Notes under the pieces: generated by a model
Told to the model about the DNA's origin: nothing
Seen by the model: only the letters and a program-made list of their open reading frames with translations
Databases searched by the model: none
NCBI RefSeq assembly: GCF_003013405.1
Contig: NZ_PXZL01000024.1
Location: 1-33,596 of the forward strand
Source of the DNA: Brevibacillus formosus
GTDB taxonomy: Bacteria; Bacillota; Bacilli; Brevibacillales; Brevibacillaceae
Length of the DNA stretch: 33,596 nucleotides
Direction of reading: 5' to 3'
Made by a program: the position numbers and the translations under genes
Shown: positions 1-7,133 of the stretch, piece by piece
How positions within the stretch are numbered: the first letter of the stretch is position 1
Layout of the letters: the number at the start of each line of letters is the position of its first letter

Positions 1-112
1 TTTCATCGGTAAACCGTAGGATTTTTTCCAATGTCTACTTTAAGGGGTGCACTTCAATGAAGGCTGCGGGGTTTTCTTAGTGACAGATATATTTCTTCTG
101 CTTCAAACTAAA
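1..112. other. Left-edge stretch with no assignable gene
   Basis: No gene can be supported here. One plus-strand frame stays open from base 3 to a TAG at 78-80. It could be the last 25 codons of a gene running in from the left, and a plus-direction terminator does follow at 157-188. The peptide is not recognisable and the stretch is too short to judge. Confidence 0.3.
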
Positions 113-139
113 AGGGCCTGTCGATAATCGCCAGGCCCT
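110..139 (-). terminator. Terminator of the envelope operon (minus direction)
   Basis: AGGGCCTG (113-120) pairs perfectly with CAGGCCCT (132-139) around an 11-nt loop. Read on the minus strand the stem is followed by a short U run (TTTT), as expected for an intrinsic terminator of the lipoprotein gene that ends at 186. Confidence 0.55.
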
Positions 140-156
140 GATTGGTATCGATCAGT

Positions 157-188
157 CTGCTACCACGCAAAGGTAGCAGGCTTTTTTA
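157..188 (+). terminator. Plus-direction terminator
   Basis: CTGCTACC (157-164) pairs perfectly with GGTAGCAG (172-179) around a 7-nt loop, followed by GCTTTTTT. The T run lies on the plus strand, so it would stop transcripts entering from the left edge. It sits back to back with the minus-direction hairpin at 110-139. Confidence 0.65.
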
Positions 189-1004
189 GTACAGCAAATA
201 TTTCTCTACTTCTTCCGGTTCCTTGATGTGAATGCCACCGGTATCGCCGTATTTAAACAGGTTGAACATCACTTGCTGGTCCATCGTTCCGGCTTCAGGC
301 AGCGGGAGAATGATCCATGTCTCGTACTGGTGGATCAGACGGTCTTCCTTGCCGAACCAAATCGTTGTTTTGATCGTGGATTCCTTCAGGATGTAATCCA
401 GATCAGGACGGTCGCCCAGTTGTTTTTTCAGCGGGTCAAACAGTGGACTTTGGCTATTTTTCAGCCATTCTGCCCCGGTCATTTTCAATTGGAACGGAAC
501 GCTGACTACACCGATAACTTTTTCGTCAGGCAATTGGACAGCCTTGTCCATGAAAGGCAGCCAGTCCTCGAAGCCTTTCAATATGTCGAAGGCAAGCGGC
601 TCATCTGGAGCGGTCACGAACTGCTCATTCGCCTTGATATATCGTTTGTCGTTAATTCGATAGTACGAATACGGCTGGGCCGCGATGCGTGCATCCACAT
701 TGTAGCCTTTCCCGTTGATGACAGCTCCATTGAACATACTCGTCGTGGTACGAGACAGGATTGTGTTTTTCACATGCCCCTTGTACCAGTAGGTCTGTGC
801 CTCTTTATCCGTTTTGCCCTTTTCCAGGGCTGTTTTCAACCACTCGGCTCCTGACTCGGTTTGGACCGTTGGCGATTGATCCGGCTTCTGGTCAAAATTG
901 GTAGTGGCAAAAGCCTTCGTCCCTGATTCATACGTGCAGCCACCGAGTAGGGAGGCTGTGCATATGGCAGCGAGCAATGTCCATGCTTTCGTCGCTTTAC
1001 GCAT
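186..1004 (-). CDS. Predicted lipoprotein, possibly LolA/LppX-like fold
   Basis: A 272-aa protein of unknown function. It has a lipoprotein signal: positive residues (MRKATK), a hydrophobic stretch, then lipobox LGGC with the lipidated Cys at residue 23, so it should be anchored on the outer face of the membrane. The rest is soluble and beta-rich in appearance, with a late motif FKYGDTGGIHI near the C-terminus. That pattern recalls LolA/LppX-like or DUF6612 lipoproteins, but this is a weak impression. Its ATG overlaps the stop of the upstream gene (TAA at 999-997) by 8 bases. AAGGAGG lies 7 bases before the ATG, so translation is probably coupled. It is the last gene of a three-gene operon with a membrane-anchored propeller protein and a Wzy/WaaL-like ligase. 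Confidence 0.75.
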   Translation of the reverse strand: MRKATKAWTLLAAICTASLLGGCTYESGTKAFATTNFDQKPDQSPTVQTESGAEWLKTALEKGKTDKEAQTYWYKGHVKNTILSRTTTSMFNGAVINGKGYNVDARIAAQPYSYYRINDKRYIKANEQFVTAPDEPLAFDILKGFEDWLPFMDKAVQLPDEKVIGVVSVPFQLKMTGAEWLKNSQSPLFDPLKKQLGDRPDLDYILKESTIKTTIWFGKEDRLIHQYETWIILPLPEAGTMDQQVMFNLFKYGDTGGIHIKEPEEVEKYLLY

Positions 1005-2625
1005 GGCGAAACCTCCTTACGACTCCGTATCCCAAGAGTCCCACGAATAGCGCGATCGTGAGTCCGAATACTGGAATGTTGTGCTGCTTAAACACGAGAA
1101 TGCGATGCGTATTGAACATGTTGGCCACGATTTCGTTTTGCTTGTCGCCATCGATGTCGCCGATTTGGACATTGATCAGTGGCAAGTAAATGCGCCAGTT
1201 TTGTTTCAAGCCTTCAGGTGTGTAGTCATAGCCAGACAAATAGCGGGAATCCGTTGTGCTTACCCAGCTTTTTGCTTTTGCTACGATCTCAGGCTTTTCG
1301 TTGTTGCCGATGGTAGCGAAGTTGGAGAAGCGGAAGCTCTTGTCGTAGTCACCGCTTGCCCACAAAATTTCCCACGTGCCATCTGGTTTTGGCTTCAAGA
1401 TGTACGATGGCTTGCCTGCTACGAGCAGCTCATCGACCTTGTCGTTGTCGATATCGGCAGGAATGAACTCGCCAGTTGCCAATTCGGCCTGTTTACGTGT
1501 CAGTGTGTACGATTCTGTTAATGTGCCATCTGGCTCTACAGACAGTACACTCAGGTGCTCTCCCATGACAATGATTCCTTCGCGGCCATCTGGCAGCATC
1601 ATGGTGGTCATCAGCTTGGTTGCTTTTGTTGTGCCGCCAAAAGGCTTGCCATCGTAGTTTCCTGTCAGCATACCATCCTTGATGTGTAGATCCGTGTACT
1701 TAGAACCCAATGTTTGTCGTACGTCCATACTGCCTGCGTTATCTACCAGCTGATTTGCGATGTTTTCCATATCAAGCATAAACGCACGATATGGTGCTGT
1801 TCCAATTTGCATCATGCCTTCCGCATATGGTTGGCGTTGTACATTCGGTACCAATTGACCGTCTTTCATCGTGTAATACGGGAAGCCCGGGTAATCGGTC
1901 GGCAATTTTTCCTTGATGATCTCCATGGTATCTGCCGGGATCTGATCATTCGGCATCCGCACCATTTGGCCGTCTTTCCAGGTCAGGACATAAAGAGAAA
2001 CAGGTTCCGCCTGCAAATGGCGCAGCTTCTCCGCCATTGCTTTTTTCTCTTCTTCCGTCTCTGGCTTTTCAATTTCTTCAGGCAGTGGAAGCTCCTCGGC
2101 GTTGCCGTACGTGATGATCTCCATGCTGCCATCGCCATTGACATCATGCAGCGTGATCGGGAAGTAATCCACCCAATCGCCGTTGTACAAACGCTCAGAT
2201 TCGTATTTCACGGTAAAGTTGCTGAGTGCAGTCAGTGTATCTCTGTTGAACGTTACATTCGCCAAGAGGGCGATGAGAACCAACGAACCGACTGCACGCC
2301 AATTGAGACGCCCGTACCATTTCACGAGAAGCGCAATCACGATGACTGCGATCGCTCCACCGATCAAGATAGCAGCAGTCGTTTTCACGTCTACACGTGT
2401 CAGTGCCCGATCCAAGAGCAAGAAGCCGATGGTAAACACGAGCACTTGTCGACGTTCCGACGGATGCACCACGAAGTAGCAAAAGGCTAGCAGTGGCAGG
2501 AAAATAAGTACAGCAATCCACGTTAAATCAAGGAAAGCTGGTTTCACGAGCAAATGGTAAATCAGAAACAGGGCAATGGCGTACAGCGCCCAGCTTATCG
2601 TTTCAAGAATAGGATTCCGGCGCAT
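997..2625 (-). CDS. Membrane protein with FG-GAP/VCBS-like calcium loops
   Basis: A 542-aa protein not assigned to a characterised family. The first ~125 residues hold about five hydrophobic segments. Residues ~140-510 form an extracytoplasmic domain, and one more membrane segment (~516-535) precedes a basic tail (RRFRHA). The outer domain carries three Asp-rich loops of the FG-GAP/VCBS type: DVNGDG at 161, DIDND at 391 and DIDGD at 490. Each is followed by an E-I/L-hydrophobic strand, as in integrin-like beta-propellers that bind Ca2+. Met at 2625 was chosen because GGTGAG sits just upstream; an in-frame Met 20 codons earlier lies inside the preceding gene and lacks this spacing. Only 4 bases separate it from the ligase gene. 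A scaffold or sensor role in surface polymer assembly is inference. Confidence 0.75.
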   Translation of the reverse strand: MRRNPILETISWALYAIALFLIYHLLVKPAFLDLTWIAVLIFLPLLAFCYFVVHPSERRQVLVFTIGFLLLDRALTRVDVKTTAAILIGGAIAVIVIALLVKWYGRLNWRAVGSLVLIALLANVTFNRDTLTALSNFTVKYESERLYNGDWVDYFPITLHDVNGDGSMEIITYGNAEELPLPEEIEKPETEEEKKAMAEKLRHLQAEPVSLYVLTWKDGQMVRMPNDQIPADTMEIIKEKLPTDYPGFPYYTMKDGQLVPNVQRQPYAEGMMQIGTAPYRAFMLDMENIANQLVDNAGSMDVRQTLGSKYTDLHIKDGMLTGNYDGKPFGGTTKATKLMTTMMLPDGREGIIVMGEHLSVLSVEPDGTLTESYTLTRKQAELATGEFIPADIDNDKVDELLVAGKPSYILKPKPDGTWEILWASGDYDKSFRFSNFATIGNNEKPEIVAKAKSWVSTTDSRYLSGYDYTPEGLKQNWRIYLPLINVQIGDIDGDKQNEIVANMFNTHRILVFKQHNIPVFGLTIALFVGLLGYGVVRRFRHA

Positions 2626-2629
2626 GCCC

Positions 2630-3892
2630 TCACCACCTTTTGTTTTGTGTCTGGTCGACGAATAATGCGCAGAGGAAGCCGCCAAACAGCCAGAAATAGA
2701 GGGCCATGAACGGCACCTCGAAAATGTTTTCCACGAGGTTATGGGTAGCTACTGCTATCAATCCGCCCAGCAGTCCGAGTATCGCAAAAAAGTGCGGCGA
2801 ACCCTGGATGTTGCGGATGAGCCCAGCTCCGTATTTGAACATCGTGATCACGGTTCCGATCAACAGGATGATCCCGATCAGACCGTATTCCGCCAAACTT
2901 TTAAAGAAGTAGCTGTCTGAATAGATGGTACCGAAATGGCGAGCGGCAACTGCTCCACCGTGATGACCGAGTCCGACACCAAACAGTGGCTCGATACGCA
3001 TATTGTCGTATGCTTTTCCCCAGCGCCCGATGCGTCCACCTTCACTGCTAGATTCAAAGTATTCAGGTGTAAACAGCGTGAAAATGCGATCTTTAACTTT
3101 TCCGACAAGTGGAACAGAATCAGGAACGAAGAACAGGGCTACAATCCCGATAATCCCTGCGATCACCAAGTATCCTGCTACTCGTTTGTTCCATATGTAG
3201 AAGCAAACGAACACGGCAAAGGCAAGGGCGAACCAGGCACCGCGGGACCCGGTTAAGAGCAAAGCAAGCACGGTGGTCAGTGCAACGATGGCCCAAATCC
3301 ATTTTTGCTTGCGATCCTTCGCTGTCATGAACAGACCAGCGGCAATCGGTGTAACCAACGCCATATAGCTGCCCAATACGTTCGGGCTCGTTACGAAGGA
3401 AAATGCACGCGTTGTAACTGCTTCCCCTTCCTGCACCCACGATTCAGGTGTTTTGACGCCTACGATGACTTGCAAGACACCATACAGTGCCGCTACGAAA
3501 CCAACCAGCACAAGTCCCTTCATGAACTTGTCCAGGTCTTCCATCGACTTCAGTAAATAGAAGCCCATGAAAAAGGCGAGGATGTACTGGTAGACAGAGC
3601 GGAATCCTTCCACAGTCGCCCCCCAGTTCGCCATGTCTGTCACCGTGATGGCAACACCCAGGACGAAAAAGGCTCCCAGCCAATGTTTGATTCCAGGCAT
3701 CGTTCTGTTTGATTGCAAGAAGGCTCCAAACGTAAACAGCATCAGAACGATGAGCAGTCCTTCATCCCACAAAGAAGATATGACTGGAATCGGTAGAATC
3801 TGTCTCAAGACGTAATCGATTACTGGATAGGCCAACAGCAAATACAACCATGTAGTTGATTGGCTTCCCCACTTCAACACGGTTTCTCTCAT
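2630..3892 (-). CDS. O-antigen ligase/polymerase family membrane protein (Wzy/WaaL-like)
   Basis: A 420-aa polytopic membrane protein with about 10-12 hydrophobic segments. Hallmarks of the Wzy_C/O-antigen ligase superfamily are visible: SFVTSPNVLGSY near 165-176, TGSRGAW at 214-220, a large extracytoplasmic loop with GVGLGHHGG near 305-313, and DSYFFKSLAEYG near 326-337. Such proteins polymerise or transfer lipid-linked glycans on the outer membrane face. In a Gram-positive the acceptor could be a wall polysaccharide or a surface protein; the sequence does not say which. First gene of a minus-strand operon, with AGGAGG about 12 bases before ATG 3892. A promoter and an inverted repeat lie directly upstream. 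Confidence 0.85.
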   Translation of the reverse strand: MRETVLKWGSQSTTWLYLLLAYPVIDYVLRQILPIPVISSLWDEGLLIVLMLFTFGAFLQSNRTMPGIKHWLGAFFVLGVAITVTDMANWGATVEGFRSVYQYILAFFMGFYLLKSMEDLDKFMKGLVLVGFVAALYGVLQVIVGVKTPESWVQEGEAVTTRAFSFVTSPNVLGSYMALVTPIAAGLFMTAKDRKQKWIWAIVALTTVLALLLTGSRGAWFALAFAVFVCFYIWNKRVAGYLVIAGIIGIVALFFVPDSVPLVGKVKDRIFTLFTPEYFESSSEGGRIGRWGKAYDNMRIEPLFGVGLGHHGGAVAARHFGTIYSDSYFFKSLAEYGLIGIILLIGTVITMFKYGAGLIRNIQGSPHFFAILGLLGGLIAVATHNLVENIFEVPFMALYFWLFGGFLCALFVDQTQNKRW

Positions 3893-3912
3893 TTTTATTG
3901 TAGTCCTCCTAC

Positions 3913-3932
3913 AGGTAGGGATTAACCTACCT
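3913..3932. promoter_or_regulatory. Inverted repeat, candidate operator of the ligase operon
   Basis: AGGTAGG (3913-3919) and CCTACCT (3926-3932) form a perfect 7+7 inverted repeat around GATTAA. It begins immediately downstream of the minus-strand -10 box, at the expected transcription start, which suits a repressor site. A 5' leader hairpin is the alternative. GGTAG also recurs in the same intergenic region (3955, 3981, 3990, 4014). Confidence 0.45.
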
Positions 3933-3962
3933 ATTATAATGAATCTGGCAACCCGGTAGCAA
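3933..3962 (-). promoter_or_regulatory. Sigma-A-type promoter of the ligase operon
   Basis: On the minus strand, TTGCTA (3962-3957), an 18-base spacer, then a perfect TATAAT (3938-3933). It points towards ATG 3892. Confidence 0.55.
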
Positions 3963-3978
3963 GCCGGGGGGAAAGAGG

Positions 3979-4008
3979 TTGGTAGGAACGGTAGAAATAA
4001 GATATGAT
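3979..4008 (+). promoter_or_regulatory. Sigma-A-type promoter of the MurJ-like gene
   Basis: TTGGTA (3979-3984), an 18-base spacer, then TATGAT (4003-4008), about 40 bases before the start codon. It diverges from the ligase-operon promoter. Confidence 0.5.
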
Positions 4009-4051
4009 AACTAGGTAGTTTTGGGTATTTGTAGATAGGAGAAAAGTGGAC

Positions 4052-5578
4052 ATGAGTTTGTTAAAAATTGCTTCCATGATTGTCGTGCTGACTCTCGTTG
4101 GAAGGCTTCTGGGCTTTTTTCGCAGTGTGTATGTATCCAGCTTGTACGGTACTGGCATGGAGGCAGATGCGTTTAATATCGCGGCAACGATCCCGCTGAC
4201 GCTGTTCTTGGTCATACCGGGAGCGGTCAATGCTGTACTGATTCCGACGATGCGCGGCATGATGGAAAAAGGAGAGCGGACGAATGACTTGTATCAGAAG
4301 ATGCTCACGATCATTTTGGGTATATTCGTTGCGCTCTCTGCTTTAGGGGTTGTCTTTTCTTACCAGCTTGCTGCGATGTTTGGATTGACAGGTGAGAAAT
4401 TGGAGCTCACGGCAAGCATGCTGCAATGGATGTGGCCATCAGCTATTTTCATCGGATTAACAGGGCTGTGGTCGAGTATTTGCAATGCTCACCAGCATTT
4501 CTTTACACCGACGCTTGGCACGGTAGTCAATGGGGCTTTGGTGATTGTCAGCATGTATGTGCTCGTTCCGATGTATGGACCTATTGGATTGGCTATGGCT
4601 ACGACAATCGGTTACTTGGCTGCCCTGTTGCCGATTCTTCCTACTTTGCGCGGATTCGGCTATCAGCAGCGCTTCTCGTTCGCTTGGCGTGAGGATGCTT
4701 CTCTCAAAGGCATGGGCGAGCGCGTCATTCCGATTTTAATTGGTGCGGTTGTAGCTCAGGCCACTACCTTTTTGGAGCGAGGCTTCGCGGAAGGGCTCGG
4801 AACGGGTGTCGTCTCCGCTCTCGCCAACGCGAACCAGATCATGCAATTGCCTCTGGCTATTTTTGTCGGGGCGTTTACATTGCCGTTATTCCCACTTTTG
4901 GCTAGTCATGTCAAGCGGGGGGAAATGACGGAGATGAAGCAAATCCTGCAAAAGGGACTTGCTTATCTTCTCATTTTGCTGCTGCCAGTGACAGTTGGAC
5001 TTGCGCTATACGCAGAGCCTATCATCCGACTAGCTTTTGAGCGCGGTGCGTTCGATGAGCATTCTGTCGCTTTGACAGCGTGGGCATTGCCGTTTTACGG
5101 CGTGGGACTTTTCTTTTTAGCGTCGAGAGACTTGCTGACTCGCGCCTTTTATGCACTGGAAAACACGAAGACACCCGTTATAATCGGGGCGATCGGGATC
5201 GGTGTGTATGCTCTTGCCAACTGGTTGCTCATTCCACTGCTTGGTCATGGCGGGATTGCCCTAGCTAATGCGGTTTCGGCTATCAGTCAAGCGCTCCTGC
5301 TGTTTATTTTGCTATGGAGGGCAGTAGGCAGCCCTGTACGAGCGAATTTCCTCATGACTACCGGGAAAACCATTCTGGGCTGCGCAGTCATGGCTGGTGC
5401 TGTTTTATTCGTCGATCCTTGGTTATCCGTATTGCCTGTCTGGTTGTACTTGCCGATAGGGATTATGGGTGCGGCTCTTTTATATCTCGTGGTGCTCATT
5501 TTGGTCCGCGAGCCACTTGTGTCAGAGCTGCTGCAAAAAGTACGCAAGCGGTCTACTCCAGCGGGAGGGCGCTCGTAA
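4052..5578 (+). CDS. MurJ/MviN-type lipid-linked precursor flippase
   Basis: About 508 aa, a polytopic membrane protein of the MOP flippase superfamily with about 14 hydrophobic segments. The N-terminus (ASMIVVLTLVGRLLGFFRS, then GTGMEADAFNIA) and PGAVNAVLIPT are typical of MurJ. MurJ flips lipid II; homologues beside polysaccharide genes may flip other undecaprenyl-linked sugars. Two starts are possible: GTG 4046 lies only 4 bases after AGGAG, whereas ATG 4052 lies 10 bases after it, and ATG was preferred. It diverges from the ligase operon. Its last 26 bases overlap the convergent PaaK-like gene. Because a second flippase lies 1.5 kb downstream, it is open whether this one serves peptidoglycan or a wall polymer. 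Confidence 0.85.
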   Translation: MSLLKIASMIVVLTLVGRLLGFFRSVYVSSLYGTGMEADAFNIAATIPLTLFLVIPGAVNAVLIPTMRGMMEKGERTNDLYQKMLTIILGIFVALSALGVVFSYQLAAMFGLTGEKLELTASMLQWMWPSAIFIGLTGLWSSICNAHQHFFTPTLGTVVNGALVIVSMYVLVPMYGPIGLAMATTIGYLAALLPILPTLRGFGYQQRFSFAWREDASLKGMGERVIPILIGAVVAQATTFLERGFAEGLGTGVVSALANANQIMQLPLAIFVGAFTLPLFPLLASHVKRGEMTEMKQILQKGLAYLLILLLPVTVGLALYAEPIIRLAFERGAFDEHSVALTAWALPFYGVGLFFLASRDLLTRAFYALENTKTPVIIGAIGIGVYALANWLLIPLLGHGGIALANAVSAISQALLLFILLWRAVGSPVRANFLMTTGKTILGCAVMAGAVLFVDPWLSVLPVWLYLPIGIMGAALLYLVVLILVREPLVSELLQKVRKRSTPAGGRS

Positions 5579-6929
5579 GCGGGAATTCCCTGATGGCATA
5601 GCGAGTCTTACCCGAGCTTGCGGGGGGAATGGTCTCTACGTAAGAAACGTGGATGCTCACTTGACCTAATGCCGCGCGAATTCCTTCCAAAAGCTTGGCT
5701 TCATCGGCAGGCAAAAAACGTTCGGGCTCCTTCACCAGTAGCAGGCTCAGTCGCTCCGGCTCATGCTGGACGAGTTGGAATGTCCGGAAGCTGTCCATAT
5801 TGCGCACGATGTGATTAAAATAATGTCCGTGCACATACTGTCCGTTGAGCGATAGGAACATGTCGTCTTCTCTGCCGTCGATTGACGCAAGAAGTGGAAA
5901 AGGGAGATTGCATGAGCAGGCTGAATCCGAAAGCGCGACGATATCTCCTAATTGATAGCGCAGGCGAGGCATGACGGTATTGTGTAGGTCGGTGACAAGC
6001 AGTACTCCCGGGTGCCCTTTGTAGACGGGAATATGCGTGATTGGATCGACTACCTCCAAATAGCAATTTCCGGAAAAGGCATGCATGCTCCCAGCCTTGC
6101 ATTGATAGGCGATAATTCCGCCGTCACGGGCGCCGTACTCATTTACAACAGGCGCATCAAAAGCCTGGGCAATCGTTTGCCGGTGGTGTTCGTGCAGGCT
6201 TTCTGCTGTGGAGACCACGGCTTTGAGCGGAATTCCGAGTGTCATGCCGCGTCGTAGCATCATCATGGCGAGCGTATGTAGTGCGGATGCGTACCCGTAT
6301 AAATAGGCTGGACGGAATTCCCGGATGAGGCGCAGATTTGCTTCCAAATGTCTTTCGTCCAGTTCATAGGCAGAAATCATCATGCGGTTTTTCAACCAGC
6401 GCTCCTTCCAGCGGTAGCGGCGAGCTTGCTGGGCGTTTAATTCGAGTGGAGAGCCCCAGATCATCACACATGGGTCCCCAATGCGAATCCCGTACCAGGA
6501 CAGCCCCAACCACCGAGCAGCTTCATATCGTTCGACAGTTGGACGATCGAGATAAAAATGGGTAGGTTCACCTGTGGAGCCTCCCGTACGATTTTCAATA
6601 AGCCTATTTGTTTGTAGGCCTTGGCTCAAATATTGATCAGCGTTTTGCCGAAAGTGTGTTTTGGTCAGAACAGGAATGCGCTGCATAAAACGTTCAGGCA
6701 TCTCGCGCATTTTGCTCCAGTCTGGCGCGAAGGCAGTATAAGCTGGTACGTTTTGTGTCGCATGATCGAGTAGCTTCACCAGCTTTTCTCGCTGCTGTAC
6801 GTTAAGCGCTTCGGCAGATAGATGCTGAGTTGCTTGCAGTTCTTTCATGTAAGGACGGATGCGATTTCCTTTCAAAGCCTCCATTAACGGCCACTGTACA
6901 TGGCGGATCAAAAATCCGGTTGTGGGCAT
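5553..6929 (-). CDS. PaaK/CapK-like adenylate-forming enzyme
   Basis: A 458-aa protein resembling phenylacetate-CoA ligase and the CapK proteins found in capsule clusters. Motifs in order: RTGGSTGEP (ATP phosphate loop) near 114-122, YLYGYASALHTLA, NEYGARDGG, RYQLGDI and IDGREDDM (late adenylation motifs). The usual chemistry is activation of a carboxylate as acyl-AMP, then transfer to CoA or another acceptor. The substrate cannot be read from the sequence. Its position between two flippase genes suggests acyl or amino-acid decoration of a surface glycan rather than aromatic catabolism; that is inference. AGGAGGGG precedes the ATG. The 3' end overlaps the MurJ-like gene with no terminator in between. 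Confidence 0.8.
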   Translation of the reverse strand: MPTTGFLIRHVQWPLMEALKGNRIRPYMKELQATQHLSAEALNVQQREKLVKLLDHATQNVPAYTAFAPDWSKMREMPERFMQRIPVLTKTHFRQNADQYLSQGLQTNRLIENRTGGSTGEPTHFYLDRPTVERYEAARWLGLSWYGIRIGDPCVMIWGSPLELNAQQARRYRWKERWLKNRMMISAYELDERHLEANLRLIREFRPAYLYGYASALHTLAMMMLRRGMTLGIPLKAVVSTAESLHEHHRQTIAQAFDAPVVNEYGARDGGIIAYQCKAGSMHAFSGNCYLEVVDPITHIPVYKGHPGVLLVTDLHNTVMPRLRYQLGDIVALSDSACSCNLPFPLLASIDGREDDMFLSLNGQYVHGHYFNHIVRNMDSFRTFQLVQHEPERLSLLLVKEPERFLPADEAKLLEGIRAALGQVSIHVSYVETIPPASSGKTRYAIREFPLTSALPLE

Positions 6930-7032
6930 AATATCCCCTCCTACTCACTGATCACACAGGCAAACGATTTTAAAAAATCAATGCAATCTGTTTTTCACCA
7001 GTATTCCTGCGAAATTCCATCGATATACCTGT

Positions 7033-7061
7033 TTGCTGGAAGAGGGAAATGATAGTAGGAT
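7033..7061 (+). promoter_or_regulatory. Possible promoter of the SpoVB-like gene
   Basis: TTGCTG (7033-7038), a 17-base spacer, then TAGGAT (7056-7061), about 70 bases upstream of the ATG. Moderate match only. Confidence 0.35.
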
Positions 7062-7133
7062 AGAGAGTGGGTTCATGTCGATTGGTGCTGCCCCACGGGT
7101 ATCCAGTCAAAGAGACGAATAAAGGAGTTACCC

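Noticed and set aside
228..854. 208-codon plus-strand open frame over the lipoprotein gene
   Set aside because: No ribosome binding site or family motif; the minus-strand gene has a signal peptide, lipobox and a coupled start.
2195..2521. Minus-strand open frame inside the propeller gene
   Set aside because: Alternative-frame shadow on the same strand, rich in Arg/Cys/Ser, without a start signal.
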